Positions 22,235 to 29,882 of a DNA stretch of 38,887 bases are shown here, piece by piece. The DNA is taken from positions 1-38,887 of the forward strand of contig JAJPIP010000110.1 in assembly GCA_021324655.1 (NCBI GenBank), written 5' to 3'. Source of the DNA: Pseudomonadota bacterium. GTDB taxonomy: Bacteria > Chloroflexota > UBA5177. Below the pieces are notes generated by a model. That model searched no databases, was not told where the DNA came from, and saw only the letters and a program-made list of their open reading frames with translations. The stretch's first letter is position 1. Each line of letters begins with the position of its first letter. The translations under genes were made by a program, and so were the position numbers.

Positions 22235-22732
22235 CTACGCCTCGAATGTAAAACGCGTCGTGTCTTCAGGAAACTGGGTCCAGGCGAAGGCTTTGCGCGG
22301 GCGGATGGCGTAGAGGCCACCGTCGTTCCACTGGTCGGCGGCCGGGTGGTAGCCGCCGGCGCCGTACTTGGCGTCCAGGGCGTCGACCAGCTTTTGCGCC
22401 AGGTCGGGGGCCGGCGGCACGACGTGCTCCGCCGTCCCTTCCAGGATCACGACGTCGTCGCCGCTTTCCAGATGCACGGCGACATTCGGATTCTGGGCGA
22501 TATTGCGCCCGCGGCGTGTTCCGGGGCCTCCCTCGACATAGAGCGTGCCGTCGACGACGGCGCCCCAGATGGGAGTGGCATGGACGCGACCCGCAGCGTC
22601 GGCGGAATCGACCCAGTAAGTGCGCGCGGCGGCCAGCCGTCCCGCGACGTGCTCCCAGGAGAGAAGCCCGTCACTGTGCTCCGGGATGCCGTAGCCGGGT
22701 GCGTGGGGCCGCGAAACCAGGGGGCCCTCCAT
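22235..22732 (-). CDS. Pyridoxamine 5'-phosphate oxidase-like flavin-binding protein
   Basis: A 165-residue split-barrel protein of the PNPOx-like superfamily, which binds FMN or F420. The features are HATPIWGAVVDGTLYVEGG near residue 51, TRRGRNIAQNPNVAVHLESG near 72 (the R-x-x-N-I-x-x-N-P-x-V pattern of the family), and a C-terminal RPRKAFAWTQFPEDTTRF. It probably reduces or oxidises a small molecule; the cofactor cannot be told apart here. It begins 8 bp after the greA stop and is likely co-transcribed with it. Confidence 0.8.
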   Translation of the reverse strand: MEGPLVSRPHAPGYGIPEHSDGLLSWEHVAGRLAAARTYWVDSADAAGRVHATPIWGAVVDGTLYVEGGPGTRRGRNIAQNPNVAVHLESGDDVVILEGTAEHVVPPAPDLAQKLVDALDAKYGAGGYHPAADQWNDGGLYAIRPRKAFAWTQFPEDTTRFTFEA

Positions 22733-22740
22733 GCGACCTC

Positions 22741-23205
22741 TCAGGAGACGTTGACGATGGTGAAACTGCGCGTGCGGCCCGGCGTGTTCGCCTCAGCCTT
22801 CTCCCCGGCCCGCTTGCCCATGAGCGCGGCGCCGATCGGCGACTGATCGGAGATCTGGCCGCCGGAGGGATTGACCTCGTGCGAGCTGACGATGCGGTAG
22901 GTCCGCTCCTTGCCGTCCTCATCACGCACCGTGACCGTTTTGCCGATGCCGACACGGTCGCCGGTATCCTGAGCGACTTCGGCGTTGCGGAGAATATACT
23001 CCAGCTCGGCGATCTGGCCCTCGAGGCGGCCCTGGTCTTCCTTCGCCTGGTGGTAGGCGCCGTTCTCGGACAGATCTCCGTCCGAAGCAGCGCGGCCGAT
23101 CTTCTCGGCAATTTCCGGACGCTTGACCGATTTCAAGAAGGCGAGCTTCGCTTCCAGCTCGTGCTTGCCCTCGGCGGTTAGCGTCACAGGTTTGTTGATT
23201 GACAT
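22741..23205 (-). CDS. greA: Transcription elongation factor GreA
   Basis: A 154-residue GreA, close to the usual 158. GreA enters the secondary channel of RNA polymerase and triggers cleavage of backtracked RNA. The N-terminal coiled coil carries the tip motif GDLSENGAYHQAKEDQ near residues 43-58, with the catalytic-type Asp and Glu of D-L-S-E-N. The C-terminal FKBP-like domain includes GDRVGIGKTVTV and SPIGAALMGKRAGE. The ATG at 23205 has GGGAG 8 nt upstream; the longer frame is discarded because GreA proteins begin this way. A hairpin and a TATAAT box lie just upstream, so it probably has its own promoter. Confidence 0.97.
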   Translation of the reverse strand: MSINKPVTLTAEGKHELEAKLAFLKSVKRPEIAEKIGRAASDGDLSENGAYHQAKEDQGRLEGQIAELEYILRNAEVAQDTGDRVGIGKTVTVRDEDGKERTYRIVSSHEVNPSGGQISDQSPIGAALMGKRAGEKAEANTPGRTRSFTIVNVS

Positions 23206-23225
23206 TGCTGTGCTCCCATAGAAAG

Positions 23226-23246
23226 ACGCCCCGGCGACCGGGGCGT
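23226..23246 (-). terminator. GC-rich hairpin before greA (terminator or leader attenuator)
   Basis: ACGCCCCGG-CGA-CCGGGGCGT on the plus strand makes a 9-bp stem with a 3-nt loop. Read on the minus strand it is followed by TCTTTCT, a T-rich tract. It could end the mntP transcript or act inside the greA leader. Confidence 0.6.
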
Positions 23247-23253
23247 GTCGCAT

Positions 23254-23259
23254 ATTATA
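23254..23259 (-). promoter_or_regulatory. Perfect -10 box upstream of greA
   Basis: TATAAT is present on the minus strand about 50 bp before the greA ATG, within TGCTATAATATG (an extended TG-like context). No good -35 box is seen 16-18 bp upstream. The start of transcription would fall just before the hairpin. Confidence 0.5.
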
Positions 23260-23290
23260 GCAATCGCAGGCACCGCTTGAGTGGTTTCTG

Positions 23291-23854
23291 TCAACCGGCG
23301 CGGGTGAGATGCTCGGCCAGCAGGAAGAGTGCCAGGGCGGAGAGAGTGACCCCGGAGAGGCGCTCGGCGCCGTGCGCGACGCGCTCGCCGAGCCGAGCGC
23401 CCAGCCCGGTACCGAGCAGAGTGACGAGCAGCGCCTGGGCGGCAATGAGAGGAATGGCGAGCGCCACCGGGATCCCGAGCAGTCCCAGGCTGAAGCCGGC
23501 CGCCAGTTCGTCAAGGCTCACCGACAAGGCGGTGAGCAGGAGGACCGGCAGCGTTGCACCGCGAAACTCGGGCTCCTCATCGCCAAACGACTCATACAGG
23601 GTGTAGAGGCCGACGGCAAGGAGCAGGATGATCGCCACCCAGGAGGCGGCCGGCCCCACCGCATGGGCCGCGGTGCTTCCCGCCAGGAAGCCGACGAGCG
23701 GCATGATCCCCTCGGCGCCGGCAAAGGCAACGCCGTAGCGCAGGCGGTCCCCCTGCTGCAGGCCGCTGATGCCGAGGGCAACCGAGACCGCAAAGGTATC
23801 GAAGCCGAGAGAGAGGACGAGACCGGCGGTCTTGGCCAGGATGGGAATAGTCAT
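23291..23854 (-). CDS. mntP: Manganese efflux protein MntP-like
   Basis: A 187-residue membrane protein with about six hydrophobic helices, as in MntP (YebN), which exports Mn2+. The two related halves each carry the family motif: LGFDTFAVSVALG near residue 16 and SVSLDELAAGFSLGLLG near 109. The acidic residues in these motifs (D near 19, D-E near 113) are the probable metal ligands. I used the ATG at 23854, since GGGGA then lies about 9 nt upstream; an ATG at 23863 is possible. It follows the TetR gene by about 18 bp and is probably the last gene of that operon. No manganese riboswitch is evident. Confidence 0.85.
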   Translation of the reverse strand: MTIPILAKTAGLVLSLGFDTFAVSVALGISGLQQGDRLRYGVAFAGAEGIMPLVGFLAGSTAAHAVGPAASWVAIILLLAVGLYTLYESFGDEEPEFRGATLPVLLLTALSVSLDELAAGFSLGLLGIPVALAIPLIAAQALLVTLLGTGLGARLGERVAHGAERLSGVTLSALALFLLAEHLTRAG

Positions 23855-23872
23855 ACTTCCCATTCCCCATCA

Positions 23873-24466
23873 TCACTTGCGGCCGAGGCCCGACAGGATC
23901 ATGTCGCTGAAGGCCGTGGCGATCTCCTCCGGGGTGTGCGCCCCGTCGGGACGGTACCAACTGTACAGCCAGTTGCACGCCGCCAGAATGAGAAGGCCGG
24001 CCAGGCGCGGATCGGGGGCGACGATCTCGCCGCGTGCGATACCGTCGGCCAGGATATCGCGAAAGATCCGCTCGTAGCGGTCACGCTTCTCCTGGATCCG
24101 CTCGCGGCGCGGTGGGCTCAGCGCTTTCATCTCGTTGAGAAACACGCTTAGCTCGTCGAGGTGATCGGCGACCGCGGTGATGTGGGCGCCCATCGCCTGC
24201 CGCAGACGATCGGCCGGGGCGGCGTCCGGATCGATCGCCGCCAGCACGCGGTCGGTCAGCACGTCGACCGCCTCGTCCATGATCCGGAAGAGAAGATCTT
24301 CCTTGCCCGGGAAGTAATAGTAGAGGGCGGCCGCCTGCCAGCCCAGGGCGGCGGCGATGGTGCGCATCGACGTGGCGTGATAGCCGCGCTCCCGGAAGAT
24401 GCGACACGCGACGCGCGAGATTTCGGCCAGACGGCCGTTGACCTCCACTCCCTCCACTGCCGTCAC
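23873..24466 (-). CDS. TetR family regulator of the fatty-acid oxidation operon
   Basis: A 197-residue TetR regulator. The helix-turn-helix is at about residues 27-55 (ERGYHATSMRTIAAALGWQA and then ALYYYFPGKEDLL, the classic TetR end). The C-terminal domain is helical with a hydrophobic pocket, expected to bind an acyl-CoA-type ligand. The start is the GTG at 24466, which overlaps the TGA of the preceding 31-codon frame (GTGA); GGAG lies 8 nt upstream. Being encoded inside the operon behind fadB, with a palindrome near the operon's first gene, it most likely autoregulates the unit in response to fatty acyl-CoA. Confidence 0.9.
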   Translation of the reverse strand: MTAVEGVEVNGRLAEISRVACRIFRERGYHATSMRTIAAALGWQAAALYYYFPGKEDLLFRIMDEAVDVLTDRVLAAIDPDAAPADRLRQAMGAHITAVADHLDELSVFLNEMKALSPPRRERIQEKRDRYERIFRDILADGIARGEIVAPDPRLAGLLILAACNWLYSWYRPDGAHTPEEIATAFSDMILSGLGRK

Positions 24467-24558
24467 CAGGTGGACTCCTCCGCCGCGATCTCATCCCAGT
24501 CAATCGCGTGCTCGACGGTCCAGAGGACGTCGGGATTGTCGATCAAGCGCTTCGTCAT
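24463..24558 (-). CDS. 31-codon ORF coupled at both ends between fadB-like and tetR genes
   Basis: A 31-residue acidic peptide that begins MTKRLIDNPDVLW and includes HAIDWDEIAAEE. It is supported by three signals: a strong Shine-Dalgarno (GGGGGAG, 4-5 nt before the ATG), an ATGA overlap with the fadB-like stop, and a GTGA overlap with the TetR start. It has no membrane segment. It may be a real small protein, a translational bridge that sets TetR levels, or the remnant of a larger gene. The segment LIDNPDVLW is faintly like the start of some acyl-CoA dehydrogenases, which are missing from this operon; this resemblance is weak. Confidence 0.6.
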   Translation of the reverse strand: MTKRLIDNPDVLWTVEHAIDWDEIAAEESTW

Positions 24559-26672
24559 GCTGCTCCCCCGTAGAAGCTCCGGCCGCGGCGCGCCATGGCG
24601 ACCAGCGCATCGGCTGGCTCGTACTGTGGTCCGTCGGCGTCGGTCATGCGGCGCAGCTCCTCGACCACGGTTGCAGGACCGAGGGCATCGGCATGACGAA
24701 ACGGACCGCCCAGGAACGGCGGGAAACCGGTGCCGAGCACGGCGCCGACATCCCCGTCCCGCGGGGAGGCGATGATGCCCTCGTCCAGGCAGCGCACCGC
24801 CTCGTTCACGAAGATCAGCGCCAGGCGCGGCGCGATGAGGTCCGCCGGGAGCGGGCGGCCGTGACCTGTTTCCAGGGTCGGGTCCGGCCGTTTCCTGCGC
24901 CCACTGTAGTCATAGAAGCCTCTCCCGCTCTTCCGTCCCAATCTCCCCGCCGCCACCATCCGGTCGACCGACGCCGAGCGTGGGAAGCGATACCCGAAGG
25001 CGGCCGCCAGGGTCGCCGAGACGTGGGCGGCCACGTCGAGGCCGACCTCGTCGATAAGAGCCAGCGGGCCGGTGGGGAAGCCGAAGGAGATCGCCGCCCG
25101 ATCGACGTCGGCGATCGGCGTGCCGTCCTCCACGATGCGCCCGGCTTCCTGCAGCATGAAGCCGAGGACACGCGTCGTATAGAAGCTCGGTCCATCGCGC
25201 ACCACGATCATCGTCTTACCCATGCGCCGTCCCACCTGCAGCGCGGCGCGCACCGTGTCATCGGAAGTCGCGGGCGCTCGCACGATTTCGAGCAGAGGCA
25301 TCTTGTGCACCGGAGAGAAGAAATGCATGCCGAGGATGCGCTCCGGATGCCGCGCCCCCTCGGCGAGCGAGGCGATGGGAAGACTCGACGTGTTGGAGGC
25401 GATCACCGCCTCGGGCGAAAGGATCTCTTCTAACTCGGCAATCACCTGCCGTTTCAGTGCTGCATCCTCGAAGACGGCTTCGATGACCAGATCGGCCCGT
25501 CTCATCCCGCTGTTGTCGGCCGCGCCGGAGAGACGGGAGAGAATAGCGGCCGCTTCTGGGCGGGTGAATCGCCCGTTGCGGGCAGCGCTGAGCGTGAGGT
25601 CACGGGCCGACTTCAGTCCGCGCGCCACCCGCTCCGGGCTGGTGTCGCGGAGGCGGACGTCCAGTCCCGCGACCGCTCCCGCCTGGGCGATGCCGGCTCC
25701 CATAAAGCCGGCGCCGATCACTCCCACGCGCTGAACTGGACGAGTCTCGCCCCGCTGTTCGCGTTTCAGCCCCTCCGCCGCCAGGAAGAGGGAGATCAGG
25801 GCGTGCGCGTGAGAGGTGCCGGCGAGCTCGCCGAAGGCGGCGGCTTCGGCCGCCAGTCCGGCTCCAAACCCCTGCTCCAGTCCGGCCCGCACCGTGTCCA
25901 GGGCACGGAGTGGCGCCGGGTAGTGCCCTTTGGTCCTGGCACGAACGGTCCTCGCTGCTTGCCGGTAGATGACGGACCGCACGAGCGCCGAGTGTGCCGC
26001 GAGCCGGTCGAGGTGAGACTGGGGAACCGGACCGCGCACCTTGGGCCGGGTGAGCCGGCTGCGTGCCGCCTCGTCGAGGTCGCGTGGGTGCACGACCTCA
26101 TCCACGATGCCGACGCGTTTGGCCCGACGCGCGGAGAGGCGCTGTCCCTCGAGAATGAGGGAGAGGGCGCGGGAGAGCCCGATCAGGCGCGGCAGGCGCT
26201 GCGTGCCGCCCCCGGCCGGCAGCAGGCCGAGTGACACCTCGGGGAGACCGATGGCCGTCACCGTCTCGGCGGCCACCCGGTAGTCGCAGGCCAGGGCCAG
26301 CTCAAGGCCACCACCCAGGGCCGGCCCGTTGATGACGGCGACGCTGGTCATGGGGAGAGCAGCCAGACGTGACAGGACGCGCTGGAAGCGTCGCGCCAGA
26401 CGCGCCACCTCCTCGGTGTCCGGCGCCGGCGCGATCTGGGTCAGGTCGGCGCCGGCCACGAACTGGCCCTCCTTGGCACTGCGAATCAGGACTCCGGTCG
26501 CGCCGGAACCGGGGAGTGCCCGTACCGCCTCTTCCAGCCCCCTGATGAAGGCAGGGTTGATCACATTGACGGTGGATCCCGGTTGGTCCAGGATCAGGAC
26601 GGCCGTTTGGCCGTCGATCTGCAGCCGCACACCGGTCTCGGCCGCGGCCGGAGTTGGGACGTCGATGGTCAT
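24555..26672 (-). CDS. fadB: FadB-like bifunctional enoyl-CoA hydratase / 3-hydroxyacyl-CoA dehydrogenase
   Basis: A 705-residue two-enzyme protein of fatty-acid beta-oxidation. Residues ~1-190 form an enoyl-CoA hydratase (crotonase) domain, with the oxyanion loop AGADLTQIAP near 66 and NGPALGGGLELALACDYRVA near 98. Residues ~305-490 form the NAD-binding domain (VGVIGAGFMGAGIAQAG), with the catalytic-type His in MHFFSPVHKMPLLE. The C-terminal ~200 residues are the 3HCDH helical part (GFPTGPLALIDEVGLDVAAH). The ATG at 26672 overlaps the thiolase TGA (TGATG). The enzyme hydrates enoyl-CoA and oxidises the product to 3-ketoacyl-CoA for the thiolase. Confidence 0.95.
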   Translation of the reverse strand: MTIDVPTPAAAETGVRLQIDGQTAVLILDQPGSTVNVINPAFIRGLEEAVRALPGSGATGVLIRSAKEGQFVAGADLTQIAPAPDTEEVARLARRFQRVLSRLAALPMTSVAVINGPALGGGLELALACDYRVAAETVTAIGLPEVSLGLLPAGGGTQRLPRLIGLSRALSLILEGQRLSARRAKRVGIVDEVVHPRDLDEAARSRLTRPKVRGPVPQSHLDRLAAHSALVRSVIYRQAARTVRARTKGHYPAPLRALDTVRAGLEQGFGAGLAAEAAAFGELAGTSHAHALISLFLAAEGLKREQRGETRPVQRVGVIGAGFMGAGIAQAGAVAGLDVRLRDTSPERVARGLKSARDLTLSAARNGRFTRPEAAAILSRLSGAADNSGMRRADLVIEAVFEDAALKRQVIAELEEILSPEAVIASNTSSLPIASLAEGARHPERILGMHFFSPVHKMPLLEIVRAPATSDDTVRAALQVGRRMGKTMIVVRDGPSFYTTRVLGFMLQEAGRIVEDGTPIADVDRAAISFGFPTGPLALIDEVGLDVAAHVSATLAAAFGYRFPRSASVDRMVAAGRLGRKSGRGFYDYSGRRKRPDPTLETGHGRPLPADLIAPRLALIFVNEAVRCLDEGIIASPRDGDVGAVLGTGFPPFLGGPFRHADALGPATVVEELRRMTDADGPQYEPADALVAMARRGRSFYGGAA

Positions 26673-27955
26673 CAGACACGCTCCAGGATGACGGCGCAGC
26701 CGAGACCCCCGGCCGCGCACACCGTGGCCAGACCAAACTGCTCGTCGCGCCGTTCCATCTCGTTGACCAGCTGCATGAGGACGCGGGCGCCGGTCGCCCC
26801 GAACGGATGCCCCAGGGCGATGGATCCGCCGTTGACGTTAAGGTGGGCCGGATCGATCTCGCCGACCGCCTCGTCCTGTCCCAGCTCCCGCTGTGCAAAC
26901 TCCCGTGAGGCGAGCGCCTGCGTGGTGGAGAGCACCTGCGCGGCGAACGCCTCGTGCATCTCGATCAGCCCGATATCGGAAAGGCTCAGGCCGGCACGTT
27001 GCAGCGCGACCGGCACGGCGTAGGCGGGGGCCAGGAGGAGTTGATCGCCGGGATCGACCGCGGCATAGGCGTAAGAGCGAATCACCGCCCGCGGCCGGTA
27101 GCCCAGCGTGCGCGCGTGTGATTCCGCCATGAGGAGGAGAGCTGCCGCCCCATCCGTGAGCGGACTGGAGTTGCCGGCGGTGATCGTGCCGTGCCGGTTA
27201 TCGAAGATGGGTGGTAGCGCGGCCAGGCGCGCCAGGGAGGTATCGGGACGCGGGTGGGTGTCGGCGGTGATCGCCCGGCCGTCGGGCCGGTACACCGGGA
27301 CGACCTCCGCGCTCGTCCGGCAGGCGTCGCGCGCGGCGATAGCGTTCTGGTGGCTGCGCAGCGCCAGCTCGTCCTGGGCGGTACGGGAGATGCCGTTGGC
27401 TTTCGCCATCAACTCGGCCGACTGCCCCATGGTGAGTCCGGTCGACGTCTCCCGGATACCGGGCGCGACCGGCGCCAGGTCGCTCATCCGTACCCCGGCC
27501 AGGTTCTCCAGCTTGGCGCGGACCGTCTTTCCCTGCGACGCGCCGACCACGGCTCGGGCGAGACGGTCGCTGTACTGGATCGGCACGTTGGAGAGCGATT
27601 CCACGCCGCCGGCGATGACCGCGCCGGCATAGCCGCGCTCGATGCTGTCGGCCGCGGACGTGACCGCCTGGCAGGCGGAGGCGCAGGCCAGCCCGACGGT
27701 AAAGGCCGGCACGGTGCGTGGCAGCGTGGCGAGCCCAATCTCCCGGGCCAGATTGTGATAGCGCACGGGACGGGACACGTTGCCGATCACGATCTCGTCG
27801 ACCTCTTGTCCATCCATCTCGGCGTGCGCCAGCACCTCGCGGACGGCGATTGTGCCCAGGGCCAGCACATCGAGGTCGGCGAGGCCGGTCCCCGCCTTGA
27901 GGAATGGCGTGCGGCGTCCGTCGATGATGGCGGCACGCCGCGTCGGTGCTGTCAT
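26672..27955 (-). CDS. Thiolase (acetyl-CoA C-acyltransferase, FadI/FadA-like)
   Basis: A 427-residue thiolase. The acyl-accepting cysteine is C91 in GLACASACQAV. The other active-site blocks are MHEAFAAQVL near residue 340, NVNGGSIALGHPFGATGAR near 376 (the base His) and CAAGGLGCA near 415. It splits 3-ketoacyl-CoA into acetyl-CoA and a shortened acyl-CoA. Its length and the long loop (about residues 130-210) are like FadI-type long-chain enzymes. Its start overlaps the acyl-CoA ligase stop by 4 bp (ATGA) and its end overlaps fadB, so the three are translationally coupled. Confidence 0.95.
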   Translation of the reverse strand: MTAPTRRAAIIDGRRTPFLKAGTGLADLDVLALGTIAVREVLAHAEMDGQEVDEIVIGNVSRPVRYHNLAREIGLATLPRTVPAFTVGLACASACQAVTSAADSIERGYAGAVIAGGVESLSNVPIQYSDRLARAVVGASQGKTVRAKLENLAGVRMSDLAPVAPGIRETSTGLTMGQSAELMAKANGISRTAQDELALRSHQNAIAARDACRTSAEVVPVYRPDGRAITADTHPRPDTSLARLAALPPIFDNRHGTITAGNSSPLTDGAAALLLMAESHARTLGYRPRAVIRSYAYAAVDPGDQLLLAPAYAVPVALQRAGLSLSDIGLIEMHEAFAAQVLSTTQALASREFAQRELGQDEAVGEIDPAHLNVNGGSIALGHPFGATGARVLMQLVNEMERRDEQFGLATVCAAGGLGCAVILERV

Positions 27956-29622
27956 GCGATCCCTTCTCCCGTTCTCTCTTCACGCAGTGAGCGCCGCAGC
28001 ACCTTCCCGATGAGGGAGCGCGGCAGGTCATCACGGAATTCGATGACGCGTGGCACCTTGAAAGCCGCCAGTTCGTCGCGGCACCAGCCGGCAAGCTCCT
28101 CGGTGGTCACCTCCATTCCCTCCTTGAGGACGATGACCGCCTTCACCGTCTCGCCCCGGTACGCATTGGGAACCCCGATGACCGCGGCGTCGCGCACCTT
28201 GGGATGGGCCAGGAGCACCTCTTCGACCTCACGCGGATAGATGTTGTAGCCACCGGCAATGATGACGTCCTTCTTGCGATCGACGATGCGGAAGAATCCG
28301 TCCTCGTCCATCACCGCCATGTCGCCGGTATGGAGCCAGCCGCCGCGCAGCACCTCGGCCGTCTCCTCGGGCCGGCGCCAGTAACCGCGCATGACCTGCG
28401 GGCCGCGCACCGTCATCTCTCCCACCTCGCCCACCGGTAGCGGCTCCCAGGTCTCGGGATCGGTGATCATGGCCTCGGTGTCGGGGAACGGGACGCCCAC
28501 CGTGCCGACCCGGCCGCCGGTGCCGACAGGGTTGCAGTGGGTGACCGGCGAGGCTTCGGTGAGGCCGTATCCCTCGACCAGGCGCGCGCCGGTGACACCG
28601 GAGAAGCGATGCTGCACGTCGGCATCGAGCGGAGCGGCGCCGCTGATGCAGACCCGAATTGAGCCGAGTTGCCGCGGTGAAACACCTGATTTCTCGGCGA
28701 GAGCAATGTACATGGTGGGCACGCCGGGGAAGAATTGCGGCTGATAGCGCTCCGCGACGTGAACCACGTCGTCGGTGATGAAGCGTGGGACCAGCAGCAT
28801 GGTGGCCCCCTCGGCGACCGCCAGGTTCATGCCGATCGTCAGCCCGTAGACATGAAAGAAGGGGGCGGCGCAGAGCACGGTGGGGTGATCGATGTCCTCA
28901 TCGACGCCGTGCTGCCACTCCAGAGCCTGGAGGGCATTGGCGATCAGGTTGCGGTGTGTCAACATGGCGCCCTTCGAGGTACCAGTGGTGCCGCCGGTGT
29001 ACTGGAGTACGGCCACCTCGTCGGGACCGGTGGGGATGGGCTCGGACAACGGCGCCGCCCGGAGCATTGCCCCGAATCGATGGACGACACCGCCGGCGGC
29101 GATCCTCCGCCCGCCGGCGCGGCGATCGCGGAGACCGTAAAAGGGCTGGAGGCGAGCCGGCAGAGCGGAGACGACATCGGTGACGACCACGCAACGCACG
29201 TCGGTGTTGGGCAGCGCGGCCTCGACACGCGGGAAGAAGTGGTTCAGCGTGACGATGGCCGCCGCGTCCGCATCGCTCAGCTGATGCTCTAACTCGTGGG
29301 CGGTGTACAGCGGATTGGTGGGCACGACGATGGCGCCGGCGCGGAGGGTGCCGAAAAAGGCAACCAGGAACTGGGGGAGATTCGGCAGCATGACGGCGAC
29401 CCGGTCGCCGGGGCGGATGCCGGCGTCAAGCAGGCCGGCGGCAAAACGATCGATGCGGCCCTTCAGCCGGCGGTAGGTGAGCTTGGCATCGTGGAACACC
29501 GTTGCAACGCGGTCACCGTACCGGCCGGCCGTCGCGTCGAAGAACGCCGGCAGGGTGAGATCCGGGTACGCGAGGGACGCGCGCACACCCGCGTCGTAAT
29601 GGGCAAGCCAGGGACGGTCCAC
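27952..29622 (-). CDS. fadD: Long-chain fatty acid-CoA ligase (FadD-like)
   Basis: A 556-residue AMP-forming acyl-CoA synthetase. The P-loop is YTGGTTGTSKGAMLTH near residue 202; the A5 motif is GYGLTEASPVTH near 340; the hinge region is GWLHTGDMAVMDEDGFF then VDRKKDVIIAGGYNIYP near 428-460; the catalytic Lys is in RSLIGKVLRRSL near the end. It activates fatty acids to acyl-CoA with ATP. The start is a GTG at 29622 with GGAG about 8 nt upstream. It is the first gene of the operon, and a 20-bp palindrome covers the region just upstream of its ribosome-binding site. Confidence 0.93.
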   Translation of the reverse strand: MDRPWLAHYDAGVRASLAYPDLTLPAFFDATAGRYGDRVATVFHDAKLTYRRLKGRIDRFAAGLLDAGIRPGDRVAVMLPNLPQFLVAFFGTLRAGAIVVPTNPLYTAHELEHQLSDADAAAIVTLNHFFPRVEAALPNTDVRCVVVTDVVSALPARLQPFYGLRDRRAGGRRIAAGGVVHRFGAMLRAAPLSEPIPTGPDEVAVLQYTGGTTGTSKGAMLTHRNLIANALQALEWQHGVDEDIDHPTVLCAAPFFHVYGLTIGMNLAVAEGATMLLVPRFITDDVVHVAERYQPQFFPGVPTMYIALAEKSGVSPRQLGSIRVCISGAAPLDADVQHRFSGVTGARLVEGYGLTEASPVTHCNPVGTGGRVGTVGVPFPDTEAMITDPETWEPLPVGEVGEMTVRGPQVMRGYWRRPEETAEVLRGGWLHTGDMAVMDEDGFFRIVDRKKDVIIAGGYNIYPREVEEVLLAHPKVRDAAVIGVPNAYRGETVKAVIVLKEGMEVTTEELAGWCRDELAAFKVPRVIEFRDDLPRSLIGKVLRRSLREERTGEGIA

Positions 29623-29633
29623 GCCGTGCTCCG

Positions 29634-29653
29634 CTTACTGAACGTTCGGTAAG
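29634..29653. promoter_or_regulatory. TetR-type operator of the fatty-acid oxidation operon
   Basis: CTTACTGAACGTTCGGTAAG is a 20-bp palindrome with one mismatched pair (18 of 20 positions). It ends 12 bp from the fadD start and adjoins its Shine-Dalgarno. Size and symmetry fit a TetR-family dimer site; the TetR gene at 23873 in the same operon is the obvious candidate binder. Confidence 0.75.
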
Positions 29654-29697
29654 TCACTTCAGAGTAGGAGGCTACGGTCATGCTGTCAAGTGCCGGC

Positions 29698-29828
29698 GTA
29701 GGGCTCGTGCATTATCCCGTCCTGGTCGCCCCGCGTGGCGACCAGCCCGGTGTGGTCTAGGCCTGCGAAGGCTGGCCGGCACGCGGGCCGGCCACGACGA
29801 CCCGGCGATGCCGATCATGCACGAGCCC
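29698..29828. repeat. GTAG-headed palindromic element with two inner hairpins
   Basis: Outer arms are GGGCTCGTGCATTATC (29701-29716) and GATCATGCACGAGCCC (29813-29828), matching 15 of 16 pairs. Inside are two hairpins: CTGGTCGCC/GGCGACCAG (29722-29745) and TGGCCGGC/GCCGGCCA (29773-29794). The whole could fold as a three-way junction. GTAG starts at 29698. Confidence 0.75.
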
Positions 29829-29882
29829 TGAGTGCCGGAGCGCCCTTGGTCGCTGCGCTGGAAATATGTGATAAGGTGTCTG

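Noticed and set aside
24399-25433. 344-codon plus-strand frame opposite the fadB-like gene
   Set aside because: Antisense shadow with no domain and no Shine-Dalgarno.
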